64,000 nucleotides of DNA. It comes from Nymphaea colorata (Eukaryota; Streptophyta; Magnoliopsida; Nymphaeales; Nymphaeaceae). The stretch is from NCBI RefSeq assembly GCF_008831285.2, contig NC_045141.1:15734106-15798105 (forward strand), in the 5' to 3' direction. The position numbers and the translations under genes are program-made. Under the pieces are notes generated by a model. It searched no databases, was not told the DNA's origin, and was given only the letters and a program-made list of their open reading frames with translations. Of this stretch, positions 24,976-37,226 are shown in pieces; the first letter of the stretch is position 1; the number at the start of each line of letters is the position of its first letter.

Positions 24976-27524
24976 AATTCATGACACCGACCTACTAAGT
25001 CACAGAACGATAATGAAAATGAAGGAGTGAGTCCCAAGTAACTAGATTTTAACACAATGGTGTGCCCAGCTTACCCTCTCCGCCATAAGAGGGCACCTAT
25101 GTGTTTGCTTCTTTCATTTTCAAGAAGAAACATTAGTAATTTGGAGAGTTTTCTCTTTAAGCCTTTCTTTTTAACAATATGGGAGCATACTTTCATGCGT
25201 ATTTCAACGATTTTGAGTATCCTATAGAACGCTGATTTCTTATAGCCAATTAGGAATAGAGTTTTCCAAGTTTTACCTGCCATAATGCCATAAATTTGAA
25301 TCAAATCGTCGTTTCTTCATGGTAGTGATCAAGAAGCTGTTTACAAAAAGAAATCAGAAATGTGAGGCTTCATTTGAAAATATAATAGCAGGTAAGCCTC
25401 TATGGAAATTTTGCTTTCTTTTCTTTATTTCTTTAACTAAACATTAGTAATTTGGAGAGCTTTTTATAAAATAACACAGAAGAATAACACAATCCAATAC
25501 AGCTCTATTACCTTGGATAATGGTAAATAGAGCAAGAGGATTTGGTTTCAATAGTTGCAAGAGGATTTGGTTTCAATAGTTACTCCATATCGACAGCGTT
25601 CTGAATCATCTCTTTGATTTAGGAAACTATTTTGAGTTATGATAGCGCTGCTTGTTTCCATTATCTTCATATTCTCTGATATTATCCTCATAATTTTCTT
25701 GAAATGTTGGTTCTTTTTTGCTCTGTTTGAATTCCGATCCTTATGACTTACATTAGCATAACGAAAATCAAGTAAATTTTTTGCTTGCCCTTCATAGACA
25801 TGAAAACAGATGCCTCATGAAATCTCTCAAGGGCTTGTTATTTGACAGCAGTCGGTGAGAAAAAAAAAATAAAAACTGAGCTAGAAAAAGTTCTCCTCTC
25901 TGGTACTGAAACAAAGAAGAAGTTATATGGATATCGAGATAAAATTGGGAAAGCTGGGAAATTCAATGGGTCTAGTCTTCTCGACGAGTAGCCCAACTTT
26001 GGATTTACACAGTCCAAATTTGTGAAGAAAACAAGATTTAATGTTTTAGTTGGATTGTTTTTGCATGCAGTTACTCATTATCAGAGTTTCAAACAATCCG
26101 GCAAGGATTCAAGCCGCTTGCATGCAAATGCTGGATCTTTCAGATTCAGATCTGGTTTTAGGAGTCCTCCTTCTGTAATGTCCAATCTTGATTGACTAAT
26201 GGAGCTTGAAGTTTAGTAAAGTACGTATTTTGCCCTTTGGTGCATGTAAAAATCTCATTTTCTTCTTACATATTCTAAGTTGAAAGATCTCAAAACTTGG
26301 GTAATTGGAGACCCAATTTGAGAATAGAGAACCACTCTGAATGTGACGGGCCTGGCTGTACCATCATCGACCTGCTGCAATCTATGGTCACTTGTTGAAT
26401 TAGAACTTCAAAATTTCCAAGAGTTACTTGCTTGGCAATCAGTCATAGAACCTCTCCCTCCCGCCCGCCCCGACCTTAGCTACGTGGTTTTTAACATGTA
26501 GCATGAATTTATATTAATTTATATCATGCTGGTCGGACCCTAGTCACAAAAAATGTGTTTTTTTCGGAAAAACATGAAAAAAACGCTGTAAAGTAAATGG
26601 CTGTTTAAAACTTTAAAAAGCACGTTTTTTTGAAGAAAAACGTTAAAAACGAATTAACGTGTTTTTTTCTCTCTTTTTTCAGTTTGTTTAATGCCAAGCA
26701 GTTTTTTTTTCATTTTTTATTTTTTATTTGTTGCAAATCTACTTATCTTGTAATGTCTGTGTTATTAGTTTCTCACTTACTTATTTTCCTTTCTTTTTAA
26801 ATTTTTTAAAAATTTACCTTATTTTTTTCATATTTTTTCTTTTTTTTAGGCCCACCGTATTATACCTGAGAAAAACCTCGCCATTTAAAACTCTGAGACG
26901 TTATTATTTATAAGTATGGAATAAACTATGTACATGCATAAAAAATGAAGAAATAAGGAAACGTGGGACACTATTTTATAAGCGCTTTTATTCATGTTAA
27001 AGTTCAATAAAGCACTCCACTCAATTGTCATTCTTGCAAATGTGTCCGACCAGCATCTCCAACCCTTGTTACTGCAACGTTCTTTGATCTCAATCGACGG
27101 CACCATGGGCTCTGGTTGGAAGAAGGTATTCGCATGGAGGTAACAACAGAGGTGATAATTATGTCTATATGTTTTGACTTTTAAACTTATGAATTGTGAT
27201 GTAATCGAATACTTTTCGGCTGTATGTTATTTTGATTTTTGAATGTCTGATTTCTTATTTTGGAATGTGTTATTCATATTCATATTTCATAGTTCATACT
27301 TCATATACATGAATGATGAATGTTCCTTTAAATACATTTTTCTTGATTTTTTCTGATTTTTGCTTGTTTTGTAAGATTTTTTTAGAATTTTTCTGATTTT
27401 TTTCTATTTTTTATAATTTTTAATATTTTTTATAAATTAAAAAATTAATTTTACGATACGTTACGATACGGCATATGGGTTTGCCCGACCAATACATGAT
27501 GCGATACCCTAGTAATAACATTGT

Positions 27525-28425
27525 CCTAAACAATAGAATATGGAATGAGTGTCGAAATGGTCCACTTGTATAATGTAGCATGGTGGCTTTCAGGTATTAG
27601 TATTTACTGCAGGACCAGTCTTTTAAGTACTTCCTCTACATGACCTTAACGACTCCACAATCCAAGATGCAACACTCTTCATTATATGACTCAGCACTGG
27701 GTCAGGTACACTGGGTCACTCAGATAAGGTTGTGCAACTCTCTTATTGTTCAAGTGCTGCCATATGTGATATTATACAATCTCATATGTGATGTAATAGA
27801 CGAAAAATGATATGCAAGCATCAAAGAGTGTCAGTTGGTGTGGCTGGATGACTGGGATTCTAGATGACATTTAAGTCGTCTTCAACAATAGACTTAACTC
27901 ATTCTAATAAGCTGATGATTTAGTGGCCATGATTATTGCCAAAATCTGGTTATGAAGTTTGATTTGGGTGTTTTGAAATTTGAAGTTTGCATAATGTGGA
28001 CAGAACCATGGACACTAAAACTTTTCCTTTTATTCATTGTTTTCAACCTTAAAAGTTAAAATAGTTGAACCGATAAACACCAACATCTTGTATATTAGAA
28101 GCCAAAAACCAACCATGTCATGTTAGCTCACTGGGACAGTAGACCACCTGTGAATTATCTTTGAAGTTTCTAGTTTCTACCCAGGCCTACTAAGATGCAA
28201 GATGAAATTTCGCTTCTGTATATATGGCCAAACTGTTTGCAGGTTGTATGATACTTAAAAGCCTGCTTGAAAAAGTCCCAGTTTCCAACCCACTTCTGAT
28301 TCTATACCATTAATTGAAGGGAAGGATGACTTCGGCTCTTAGTTAGAAGCACTTCCCTAGGTATTCAAGGGCCTCCCAATGATATTTTGAAGCCCCATAA
28401 AGCTACAATATAAGACCACCGTTTC
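27525..28425 (-). repeat. Left arm of a large inverted repeat (partner at 33030-34094)
   Basis: The sequence from GTCCTAAACAATAGAATATG to GCCCCATAAAGCTAC occurs in reverse complement at 33030-34094 with scattered substitutions and small indels. Similarity stops sharply beyond TTTAGGAC on one side and near AAGCTAC on the other. It encodes no recognisable protein. It begins about 330 bp past the CAF1 stop codon, so CAF1 read-through transcripts would carry it in the same sense as the partner lies in the methyltransferase transcript. Confidence 0.88.
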
Positions 28426-28755
28426 ATGAGCATAAGCTTGTATATTAGGCAAAATCTTGGCAATAAACATCCTGATATACAGTTCCGTCCTTCCAATACA
28501 TCAGAGAGAGACAGAGATGTACATTGTACACAAAAGAATTGAACGTAAACTGATGTTAATGCCAACAACAAACAGGAGGACATGTGACTTAACTTCCTAA
28601 CAGGAACACTCGATCCCCAGAGTGGAGTGAAAGACAGACACGTCAATACTCTACAGTGGAACAACACAACGTGGGGAGCAGCAACAGAGGATGGTTAGCT
28701 TCATGAACAGTAGCTACATGCACCTCTCCCCTGCTGCTCATTCTGCTGCGCTGAA

Positions 28756-29673
28756 TTAATACGCTGAGACTGGGTTACCCACCTTAGCCTCTATGTCAAA
28801 AATCGACCCATAAGAATCCCTCATCACCGCGTTGAAACCTGAGTAATCAACTGCTCGCAGCTCACAGGAGCTATGCTTCAGAGCTTGAACCACAGGAATC
28901 GTTCGCAGCCGAAAAAAGGACATGCCAGTAACTAGGCTGTCCCATCCAGCTTGGTGGTACCTGTGATTCCCCACTTTTTGTTTGTCATCCACCTCCTGAG
29001 AGCGCTCCAAGTAATCCTTAACTCTAAGAATTTCAGCCATCTTGCAAAGCCCCAGCCTACCTCTCCTAAGTTCATCGTAAGACTTAGCGATGTACTTCAG
29101 ATCGTATATATTGCAAAAGCAGGCCTTCACCTTCTTCATGAATTCGTGTCGAGTAAGGGGCAACGGCTTCCCACCTTCAATCAGCTTTAACATATACCCA
29201 AAATCATAGCTCCCGTGGAAGCAAAGCCAAACAAGACGACGGTTGGCCAGCAATCCTGCGGCCCAAAACTCTCGGCAGAGCCTCATGGATTTGATCCCCT
29301 GACGTCGAGTCGCTTCAAGATCGATGCCGTTCTCTTTCAGAAACTCGACTGCGGAAGACGAGTGGCGATCACAAGATGGGTCGAAATCGGAGAGGTTGAA
29401 CTGCCACACCACAGCACGATTTGGCCTCGAGAACGGAAGCCTACCCCAGGCGTCGAATAAGGCGAGGCCAACTTGAATCACTTTCAAGCCATCTACATTC
29501 GATTTCATGTCGGCGTATAACTCATCCGGAGATGCCTTCCAAGACGAAGACACAAGGAAGCCAGGGAACTCTGTGTCAAAAGCCACAAAGGGAAAATAAT
29601 CTTTCAAGCGTGCAATCGTAGCCATCTCTTTTCTAAGGTTCCAATACCACACTTCCCTCACATCAATCTCCAT
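28756..29673 (-). CDS. CAF1: CCR4-associated factor 1 (CAF1/POP2) 3'-5' poly(A) exoribonuclease
   Basis: This is a single uninterrupted reading frame of 305 residues. It opens with IDVREVWYWNLRKEM, the usual start of CAF1 proteins after a short N-terminus. The DEDDh nuclease residues are visible: D33 and E35 in FDTEFPG, D157 in FHGSYDFGYML, and H240 and D245 in HQAGWDSL. The family's length is about 270-310 residues and plant members are commonly intronless, so this looks complete. CAF1 is a catalytic subunit of the CCR4-NOT complex and shortens mRNA poly(A) tails in the cytoplasm. Plant members are often induced by stress and wounding. Oddities are the W in HQAGWDS, where S is usual, and several diverged stretches (for example LERSQEVDDKQK before the catalytic histidine), pointing to a diverged paralogue rather than the housekeeping copy. 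The leader has a CTT/GAA-type microsatellite at about 29685-29705. Confidence 0.93.
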   Translation of the reverse strand: MEIDVREVWYWNLRKEMATIARLKDYFPFVAFDTEFPGFLVSSSWKASPDELYADMKSNVDGLKVIQVGLALFDAWGRLPFSRPNRAVVWQFNLSDFDPSCDRHSSSAVEFLKENGIDLEATRRQGIKSMRLCREFWAAGLLANRRLVWLCFHGSYDFGYMLKLIEGGKPLPLTRHEFMKKVKACFCNIYDLKYIAKSYDELRRGRLGLCKMAEILRVKDYLERSQEVDDKQKVGNHRYHQAGWDSLVTGMSFFRLRTIPVVQALKHSSCELRAVDYSGFNAVMRDSYGSIFDIEAKVGNPVSAY

Positions 29674-31390
29674 TCTTCTCCTTCCTCTTCTTCTTCTTCT
29701 TCTTCTGTTGTGGGTACCGAAGCAAAGAGAACCTGAAACTTAATGAAGCAATGCTCAGTGACCCCAAACTCGGAAGGAGCCTCCAATTTATAAGAATCAA
29801 AGACATGGGCATCGCCATTTTCCCAGTCCTCACGTAACAAAGGTTTCCTTATCAAGAATCAAGAATGGCAAGCCAGACGTGAGCGTGATCGTCAAATTGA
29901 TCATCGTGAGCAACAACCTTTTCATATCTATCTGCGCTGCTCTCTCTCTCTCTCTCTCTCTTAGAAGGTTTCTTAATTTGAACCTTCCTATTTTCCCGCT
30001 CTCTGACAGTCACTCACTCTCTCCTCGTTTTTCCGCGTATTCTAACCGCCTTTTCTTTTTTACAGTCAAATGAAGTCGTGTTCCGTTATTTTCTGACCGT
30101 TTCCTTCAGGTGATTTGAACTCAACTGCCACAATTAGAAGGTTAACCTCGCACAACTGAACATGGTCTCCACTAACAGAGGTTGGCTTTAAAGGCTCATC
30201 ATTTCCATTTTATGGTAGGTTTAATGGTTAGAAGATAAATTCGATGTGTTTGACGCGGTCTTCTACCTGGGCATCAAAGATTTTTTAGTTAAATTTCTTA
30301 ATGCTCAAGGGGCCTCCGCTTTTACATAGTTTATCTCTATCTCTAAATCAATAAAAAAGAAAAAACAGTAAACTTATTCTTTTATTAGAGATTTAAAAGA
30401 GAAGGAAATGTTCCGTTAAAGATCATGATCGTTTGTCCATGATCTCGATCATCATGCCTTGGCAACAAGAAACGATCTCTACTGTTGTCCTTTTATCTCT
30501 GAATTTGAATATTGCTTGTAATGAACAACATATCAATCATTATCTAACGGTTGTCAATACGTCCACGTGTCTCCGCCTGAATGGTTTCCCGCATCTTGGC
30601 AAGAGATATTGTACTTCTTGATTTCTTGATACACTAACGTATTATAACACTACGCGGTTTATATCAAGCAAATCAAACCCTGTGAGCACTAGAACCAAGC
30701 ACATATCTCACTATCAAAACCTTTTTGACATTGAGCCAACCTGGCCTGTCAAAGCAGATGGGTTGCTAACTTGGATGACCCGACTTGGATTATATTAGTA
30801 TGTTAAATATGTAACATTAATCAGTATGATCATCATTATTTATACTTTTTTTTTCTTCTTTAGTGAATGGAGAGACACACCCCTTGGTTGAAGCTGAAGC
30901 TTTCATTTAACATCTTGTTTATATAAGGTACAATATCCCTTTTTGATGTTTCAAGTGCTATCCCCATCATTCTTTAACTCACGAATTGGTTAGTGAGTTT
31001 ACTTATTATTATACATTCAAAACAGAACATGTTGCCTACCAGCACTCCTACGTATTATACTTTTCCTTTCAGAGTTTAACAAGTTAAACGTAATCGAGTT
31101 TATTAGCGAAACATGTTTACCTTAGTCGATTTTATTCGGGAAATTTGGAACAGGAGATCAGGTTCGACCCGTTAGTCCAAAATTGCCAGCAACGTTTGAT
31201 ACGGGAAACGAAATAGCTATTTAGTTTAGACCCAAATGCCGCCGCGCATAAATGGCGCGAGTTTCCTGAGCTCTGCTGTGTGTGCCTCGTCTCATCCTCG
31301 TCGGATACGAGAGATAGGTTTGTTTTCCTTTCGTCTAGATTTGGGTAGCCTCTGTTCTGGTTCCTGAGTCGCCTTTGAAAGCAGTAATCC
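29674..31390. promoter_or_regulatory. Shared head-to-head interval between CAF1 and the methyltransferase
   Basis: CAF1 is transcribed leftward and the methyltransferase rightward, so this interval of about 1.7 kb holds both promoters. It contains a TTC run near 29687-29705 (the CAF1 leader), a CT run at about 29940-29961 and a compact GC-richer patch at 31240-31390 that is likely the methyltransferase leader. Short open frames here have no recognisable product. Confidence 0.6.
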
Positions 31391-34300
31391 ATGGAGGAGG
31401 TCGTCACATCGAGGAAGGAAGACGAGCGGAAGAAGAATGGTCTGTCTTTGCCCTCGAGCGTCAAGGCTTACCTCGACCCTGATTATTGGTAAGGGATTTG
31501 TGTCTCATTTTCATCAAGTCAAGGAGTATCCCTGTGCTTTCTGATTGATTTAAAAATACGTCATTTCCTTCTCTTTTCCCTGTCTCAGCGAATTCAAGAA
31601 CGATACTTTTCGCTTGTCCTTTCATCCTCTAAATCGTAGTTTTATTTGTTGGTTCATCGCGATACGTTAGGCTTTTCCTGGGAAAATTGCACTGACTAAT
31701 GGAAATATGGCTGCCTTTATTTGGTGGCTTTTGTGGCGATGGAAACTCTGGGGGTCTCTTGATGTGTAATTGTGAGGAACAGGAATGCTTTCCAGCAGTC
31801 TGGAGTTGTGTTTGAGCGTGGGTTTCTTGGGCCGTGGACACTTGATTATGCATTTTTGAGGAAGGAAGGAGAAGCTCCTTCGATATGTTAGCCAGCGTAG
31901 TGCCTGTAAACCGAAGCAATGCTTAATTGGTAGATCGTCACCAATGTGTACTTTCTGTTTAACTGAAATCGTAAAGTCTCTATTTCTCTCCTACGGGATC
32001 TTATAGCTCTTGTAGATTTCATTTTGTTTCTACACCCAGAATGCCGTGGTACTGCTTACTCTATATATATCCGCTACCAATTCATTTGTAATGGTCTGAA
32101 GCTTCATTCTAGTGGTTCCGTTCGTTTGGCTCTTCTTAGTAAATTTGCTTATTCGTGTACATATTTGTTTAGTAACTTTTGCTTTTTTCTTATTGAATTT
32201 GTTTGTTGCTGCTCATTTTGTTGGGCTCCTCAAGTTCTTTTCTTCACGATTTCTGAGTGGTTCATCCATGGTGTGTCATAACTCATAACGTGATTTTTTC
32301 CTTTTCTTCGGAGACTGCCCAGGAATAAGCGATTTACCGTAGAAGATCACTATGAATGGTTGAAAGATTACTCTCATTTCCAACATATCATGAGCCGGCA
32401 TGTTAAAGCCACCGACTTTGTACGTATAAAGCTTTTCAAGTTTGCTTTTATTCTTCTTGTTTTTTTGTGCATTGAGTCATTTGGAGCAAGAAGGCATTCA
32501 TGACCTTAGTTGACATTGACTTGGAATGATTCTTAATTTAAAACAACATAAATCTGAAGTGAGATATGACCCTGTTTTACTATTAAATAATCCTATCCTC
32601 CTGGGAAAATGTTTGCTGACTTTGTTCCCCTTCCTTCTAACTAAAAGTGGACAGTGATCTCTCTTTTTGCCAACTTGTGCCTCCTCCATCAAAAGAGATA
32701 ATTTTAATCAATTTCCTGTGCAACAAAATAGATGTGGCTTTTTCCCTCATTATGTGCAGTTAAAAGCTTTGTAAAACTGTGTACTTTGTTCTGACATGTT
32801 GCACCTCACATGACTTAGATAAGTCTAAGTCATGTGCGACCGTTGAAGGTTTATATCGTAGTAGAAAATATTGGTGATGTTCTTGAAATATGATGATGAA
32901 GTGAAAATAAAAGTTTATCGATACGAAGAAACACCTAATGTTGAGTATCTGCTGTTCAATTATGATTCTATGGCAAATTTTTAATAGCTTTGAGGGGAAA
33001 AGGTCTGCATTTCTTTTAAGGTAAAGGTTGTAGGCTTGTAGCTTTATGGGGCTTTAAAATATCATTGAAAGGCCCTCTGGATACCTAGGGAAGTGCTTCT
33101 AAGAGCCGAAGTTATCCGTCTCTTCAATCAATGATATAGAATCAGAAGTGGGTTGAGGAACTGAGACTTTTTCTATCCTACCTGTCAGGCTTTTAAGTAT
33201 GATACATCCTGGAAACAGTTTGGCCATATATACAGAAACTAAATTTCATCTTGCATCCTAGTAGGCCTGGGTAGAAACTTCAAAGATAATCCACAGGTTG
33301 GTCTACTGTCCCCGTGAGCTAACATGATATGATTGGTTTTTGGCTTCTAATCCACAAGATATTGGTTCAGCTATTTTAAATTTTAAGGTTGAAAACAATG
33401 AATAAAAGGAAAAGTTTTAGTGTCCATGGTTCTGTCCACATTATGCCAACTTCAAAACACCCAAATCAAACTTCATAACTGGATTTTGGTAATAATCATG
33501 GCAACTAAATCATCAGTTTATTAGAATGAGTTACGTCTATTGTTGAAGACGACTTAAATGTCATCTAGAATCCCAGTCATCCCGCCACACCAACAGACAC
33601 TCTTTGATGCTTGCATATCATTTTTCGTGCACTACTTCACCTACAAGATTGTATAAGATCGCATATGGCAGCACTTGAACAATAAGAGGGTTGCACAACC
33701 TTATCTGAGTGACCCAAGCCCTGTCTCACGCCATGTGACTCAGGTACAAGGACCCTTGGTCTGGTCCATCTTATATAGCACATCGAACATAACAAAATTT
33801 GTTTCATTGGAACTATTGTTCTATAAGACAGTATTAAGACTACCACTATTTAAATTTTTTTTATAAATTACTCACTTAGGCTCTGTACAGAAGTTGTATT
33901 GATGACTTATTTGATGGTACTGAGTCATTTAATGGAGAGTGTTGCATCTTGGATTGTGGAGTTGTTAAGGTAATGTAGAGGAAGTACTTAAAGGCGGTCC
34001 TGCAGTAAATGTTAATACCTGAAAGCGACCATGCTACATTATACAAGTGCACCATTTCGACTCTCATTCCATATTCTATTGTTTAGGACTCATATTGTAA
34101 ACATGTAATGAATCTAGTGACTTCAGGGAACATTGAATGTCAAGGATGACTTTGTGCAAATGAATGATAAAATATTGTATTCTATATGGTAAGTTGTTAA
34201 GTTAACATGCACTTGTCATAACGTAACCTAACCTGCCGGAGGCTGTTTTAACTGGTGAAAATACAGGTTCTTGAGTTAGGCTGTGGGAGTTCTCAATTGT

Positions 34301-37226
34301 GTGAAAATTTGTACAAGGATGGGATCACAAACATTACTTGTATAGACCTCTCTGCTGTGGCTGTAGAAAAGATGCGGAAGCGGTTAAGGGAAATGGGATA
34401 TAATGGTATATGTTGCTCAGTCCTGGCTTCTTTTCCAAGAAACTTTTTTGTGTTGAAAGCACGGTCGTTTGACAAATAGTTTTGCACTCATTTTCAATCT
34501 TTGATACATCAAGCCCTTTCACTGATTGTCCTACTGGTTAGTGACAAATCTATGTATAGCAGCACATTGTCCTCCTGCTCCATGGAAATTTCACATACTG
34601 CCTGAAATTTTCAGGTTTTATATGTGACAAAAACAAGTTTTTAAGACCCAGTGACTCAGAATGGAAATTGACTCAGGACTCGCTAGGTCAACTGCCTGGT
34701 TTTAAGTTTTAACGGCTTCATTTTTCATGCACAATATCTCATGTACATACTGATTCAGCTGAAATTGGATGGCTTGACATTGTCATTCCATGGCTCGGCT
34801 AGGTCTTGTCAATTCATGGTCTTCCCATTTCTTTGAGCAGGTTGAGGACTGAATCACTGAGTAGTTGAGTCAAGTCGGTTGACTCGGCCAAGAAGTTCTA
34901 GTTTAGGAGCTATCGGTTCTGTTTAGTAGTTCTCCCTGCCAGTCAAGTTTTAGAGCTGTTTTATGCTCTGTTGTCATTACGTCTTTCACTGACAAAGTGC
35001 CAAATGGGTGATGCAATTAATGTCACCAACTTCCTTCTTGTCAACTGATTTTAGCTTTTATTTTAGGCATCCAGGTTCTTGAAGCTGACATGCTAGATTT
35101 GCCATTTAGTACTGAGTCTTTTGATGTTGTTATTGACAAAGGTACCATGGTAAGTTTATCTAGGCATTGATCACCGCTCCCAGTCCTTAATCAAGTATCA
35201 GTGTTTTTAGATCCTATTTTGACCTTCACTGAGTGTACCTTGAATTATATTTGCAATTTGAAGGATGTACTTTTCGTGGACAGTGGTGATCCATGGAATC
35301 CATCTCCTTCAACTGTTGAGAAGGTGATAGCCATGCTTAAATGTGTTCACAGAGTTTTGAGACAGGATGGCACCTACATTTCAATTTCTTTTGGTCAGGT
35401 AACACACCTCACTGCTATTTGGTCTCCTGGAGTATGGTTTCAGCTCTTTCCTTTCTTGCTGATTAAATTTTTGATTTTATATTTCATAGCCTCATTTCAG
35501 ACGGCCTTTATTTGAGATGGAAGAACTCACTTGGTCTATTGAATGGGAAACATTTGGTGATGGCTTCCACTATTTCTTCTACACATTGAAAAAGGTATAA
35601 GTTAATTTACTCATTCTGCTGAAGCTTCTGATATTTACGAGTTTTCCTGGAAGTCTCTTGGGACATCCAGCTGTATCTTATCTTGTGCCACTTTGATCCT
35701 TCTTTGCACGTTCTTTTTTATCTCAAAACAGGAATGTGTTGCAATCTGCAATTGGTTGTGTATGCACAGCTACAGTACACTATCACAGCAATCCCACATC
35801 TTAAACTTTCATGAATGAAGGATCAGTACTTCAGTTGCATGGGCCTTTATTTATTTGTATAGTTTTCCTTCTCAAGAACCATTTTCACTTATCTGGTATA
35901 TGTTTTTGTAGGCACCAGACTGGTCCCAATTGGACTATGCTGTTGATGCAGTTCCACGTGTCCCAATTGGGCTATGCTGTTGATGCAGTTCCATGTCTTA
36001 AACTTTCTTTCTAGATGCTTATTAGACCCTAAACATCTTGCTGCAAAGTATCAACCAGATTCAGATTGGCAAAATTTCAATAAATTAAAAACTAAATTTG
36101 TCTGTTTATGCTTCTAGCCTTCTATACTTAAAATTTTTGGACAGTTCATGTTTATGCTGCTGCTTGACAAACCAAAAGAAAAAAGCTTTTGAATAAGTTT
36201 GATTATTTTATTTTATACTATTCCTTAGCCAAGTACAAGTTTTGTATTCTCTTAACCAAGAAATGGTTGGTGAATGTCCCTGATTTGGAGTCCTTGGGAA
36301 TATAAGAATCTTACTTTGTGTGTTACATCGGTGAATGTCCCTGATTTGGAGTCCTCTTATTCATCCTGCTTAGTAATTATATCTGAGTTGCGAGGGATAA
36401 CTGGATATGGGAAGTGGCTTGAGAAAGTGCGCAAAAAATTGGCTTCTCATTGCGCAATTTATAGGAGACAGACATATTCCCGTAAATTTTTCATTGTGCA
36501 GGGGCTAGAGGGTTGTGGAGCTATGTGGTTGAAAGATTTCAAAAGGAAGGAAACTTTTTGGAGAGATTTGGTACATAGGAATCTAGTGGGTCTTCACATG
36601 TTTCAGTAATTTGGAGAGGTTGAGGGTTATAATGCTCCGTCTAGCGAAGCAGTTCAGTTCTTCATTTGGATGTTCCAATGGTAAAAACTGCTTTTAGGAG
36701 CCTAGAATTCCTTTATGGTTCATAGGATCCCTTTGAACTAAATATACTGCTGCCAAATTTTGGATGTACCATTTTTGGTTGATGAAAGCTGGGGCTAACC
36801 CCCACTGGTTGCTGTGGGAATTAATAATCTGCCATTCACAACATGGTAGAGGCGACGTTTTGGCATTTCTCATTGTCAGGGTGAGAAAAAAAGTGCCCAG
36901 AAACGTGTCATGTCCACCAAAAGGCAGTGAAAGCCTGACGATCAAACAAAGGCAAATGCATAGTAGTTACAATTTGATAGAAGGTTTCTCTTGGTAGTGT
37001 TTCCGCCAATTTACCATCTCTCTGATAGGTTACTGTTTTTTGCTGATTGCTCTCTCTCTCTCTCTTTAGTAGTTTTACGTTTTAAACTTTGTTTTGCCTA
37101 TTGCAGGGGAAGAGATCATCGTCTGTTAAGCATAGCCATGCCAGACCAGATGTGCCGCCTATTTATCTGCTGCATGAAGAACTGGACAGTGAAGACTTCC
37201 TCTTTCGAACGGATATCTGTGAATAG
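31391..37226 (+). CDS. SAM-dependent methyltransferase, METTL13/EEF1AKMT4-like
   Basis: The seven exons I infer are 31391-31488, 32323-32419, 34267-34405, 35067-35149, 35264-35398, 35490-35594 and 37107-37226, giving 258 residues with consistent phases and GT-AG borders. The N-terminus has PSSVKAYLDPDYWNKRF and the WLKDYSHFQHIM block. Motif I, VLELGCGSSQLCENLY, is encoded by exon 3 and binds S-adenosylmethionine. It is followed by ITCIDLSAVAVEKM, then the LEADMLDLPF and DVVIDKGTMDVLFVD motifs, and GQPHFRRPLFE with TFGDGFHYFFYTLKK, which are hallmarks of this family. The length matches human EEF1AKMT4 (about 255 residues), a lysine methyltransferase of elongation factor eEF1A. The plant protein's substrate is inferred, not known. 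The product is probably cytosolic, with no signal peptide. Intron 2 (1847 bp) contains one arm of the large inverted repeat. The last exon is the least conserved, ending in LFRTDICE. Confidence 0.9.
32807..32836. repeat. Perfect 13-bp inverted repeat in methyltransferase intron 2
   Basis: CACATGACTTAGA and TCTAAGTCATGTG are separated by four bases. It is a short strong hairpin about 200 bp before the right arm of the large inverted repeat. No function is evident. Confidence 0.85.
33030..34094 (+). repeat. Right arm of the large inverted repeat, within methyltransferase intron 2
   Basis: This is the reverse complement of 27525-28425. It is longer because about 190 bp (roughly 33740-33930) has no counterpart in the left arm. 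The splice sites of exon 3 lie about 170 bp beyond its right edge. No exon of the methyltransferase is missing across this intron: the protein aligns through KATDF-VLELGCG without a gap. Confidence 0.88.
35927..36000 (+). repeat. Tandem duplication, 37-bp period, in methyltransferase intron 6
   Basis: GTCCCAATTGG(A/G)CTATGCTG, followed by TTGATGCAGTTCCA, occurs twice in a row. Intron 6 (35595-37106) otherwise holds a further degenerate duplication of GGTGAATGTCCCTGATTTGG (about 36267 and 36329) and no convincing gene. Confidence 0.85.

Larger units (their letters stand above)
14001..28755. other. Long gene-free interval with repeats
   Basis: No exon with a recognisable product is visible on either strand across about 14.7 kb. 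The first several hundred bases upstream of 14000 are the likely promoter of the BTB gene. The interval contains family A elements (15992-16393 and 24583-24975), a family B fragment (about 17590-17790), a hAT-like element (18424-18560), the long tandem array at 20580-21540, shorter duplications at 17788-17890 and 21760-21897, and the left arm of the large inverted repeat (27525-28425). Stretches at 26550-26900 and 27340-27440 are very T-rich. Open frames near 22609-23071 resemble nothing I know. Confidence 0.6.

Noticed and set aside
36274..36609. 111-codon open frame in methyltransferase intron 6 (MSLIWSPWEYK...)
   Set aside because: It resembles no protein I know, overlaps a degenerate duplication and lies in an intron on the gene's strand. 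It may be decayed retroelement sequence, but I cannot support that.
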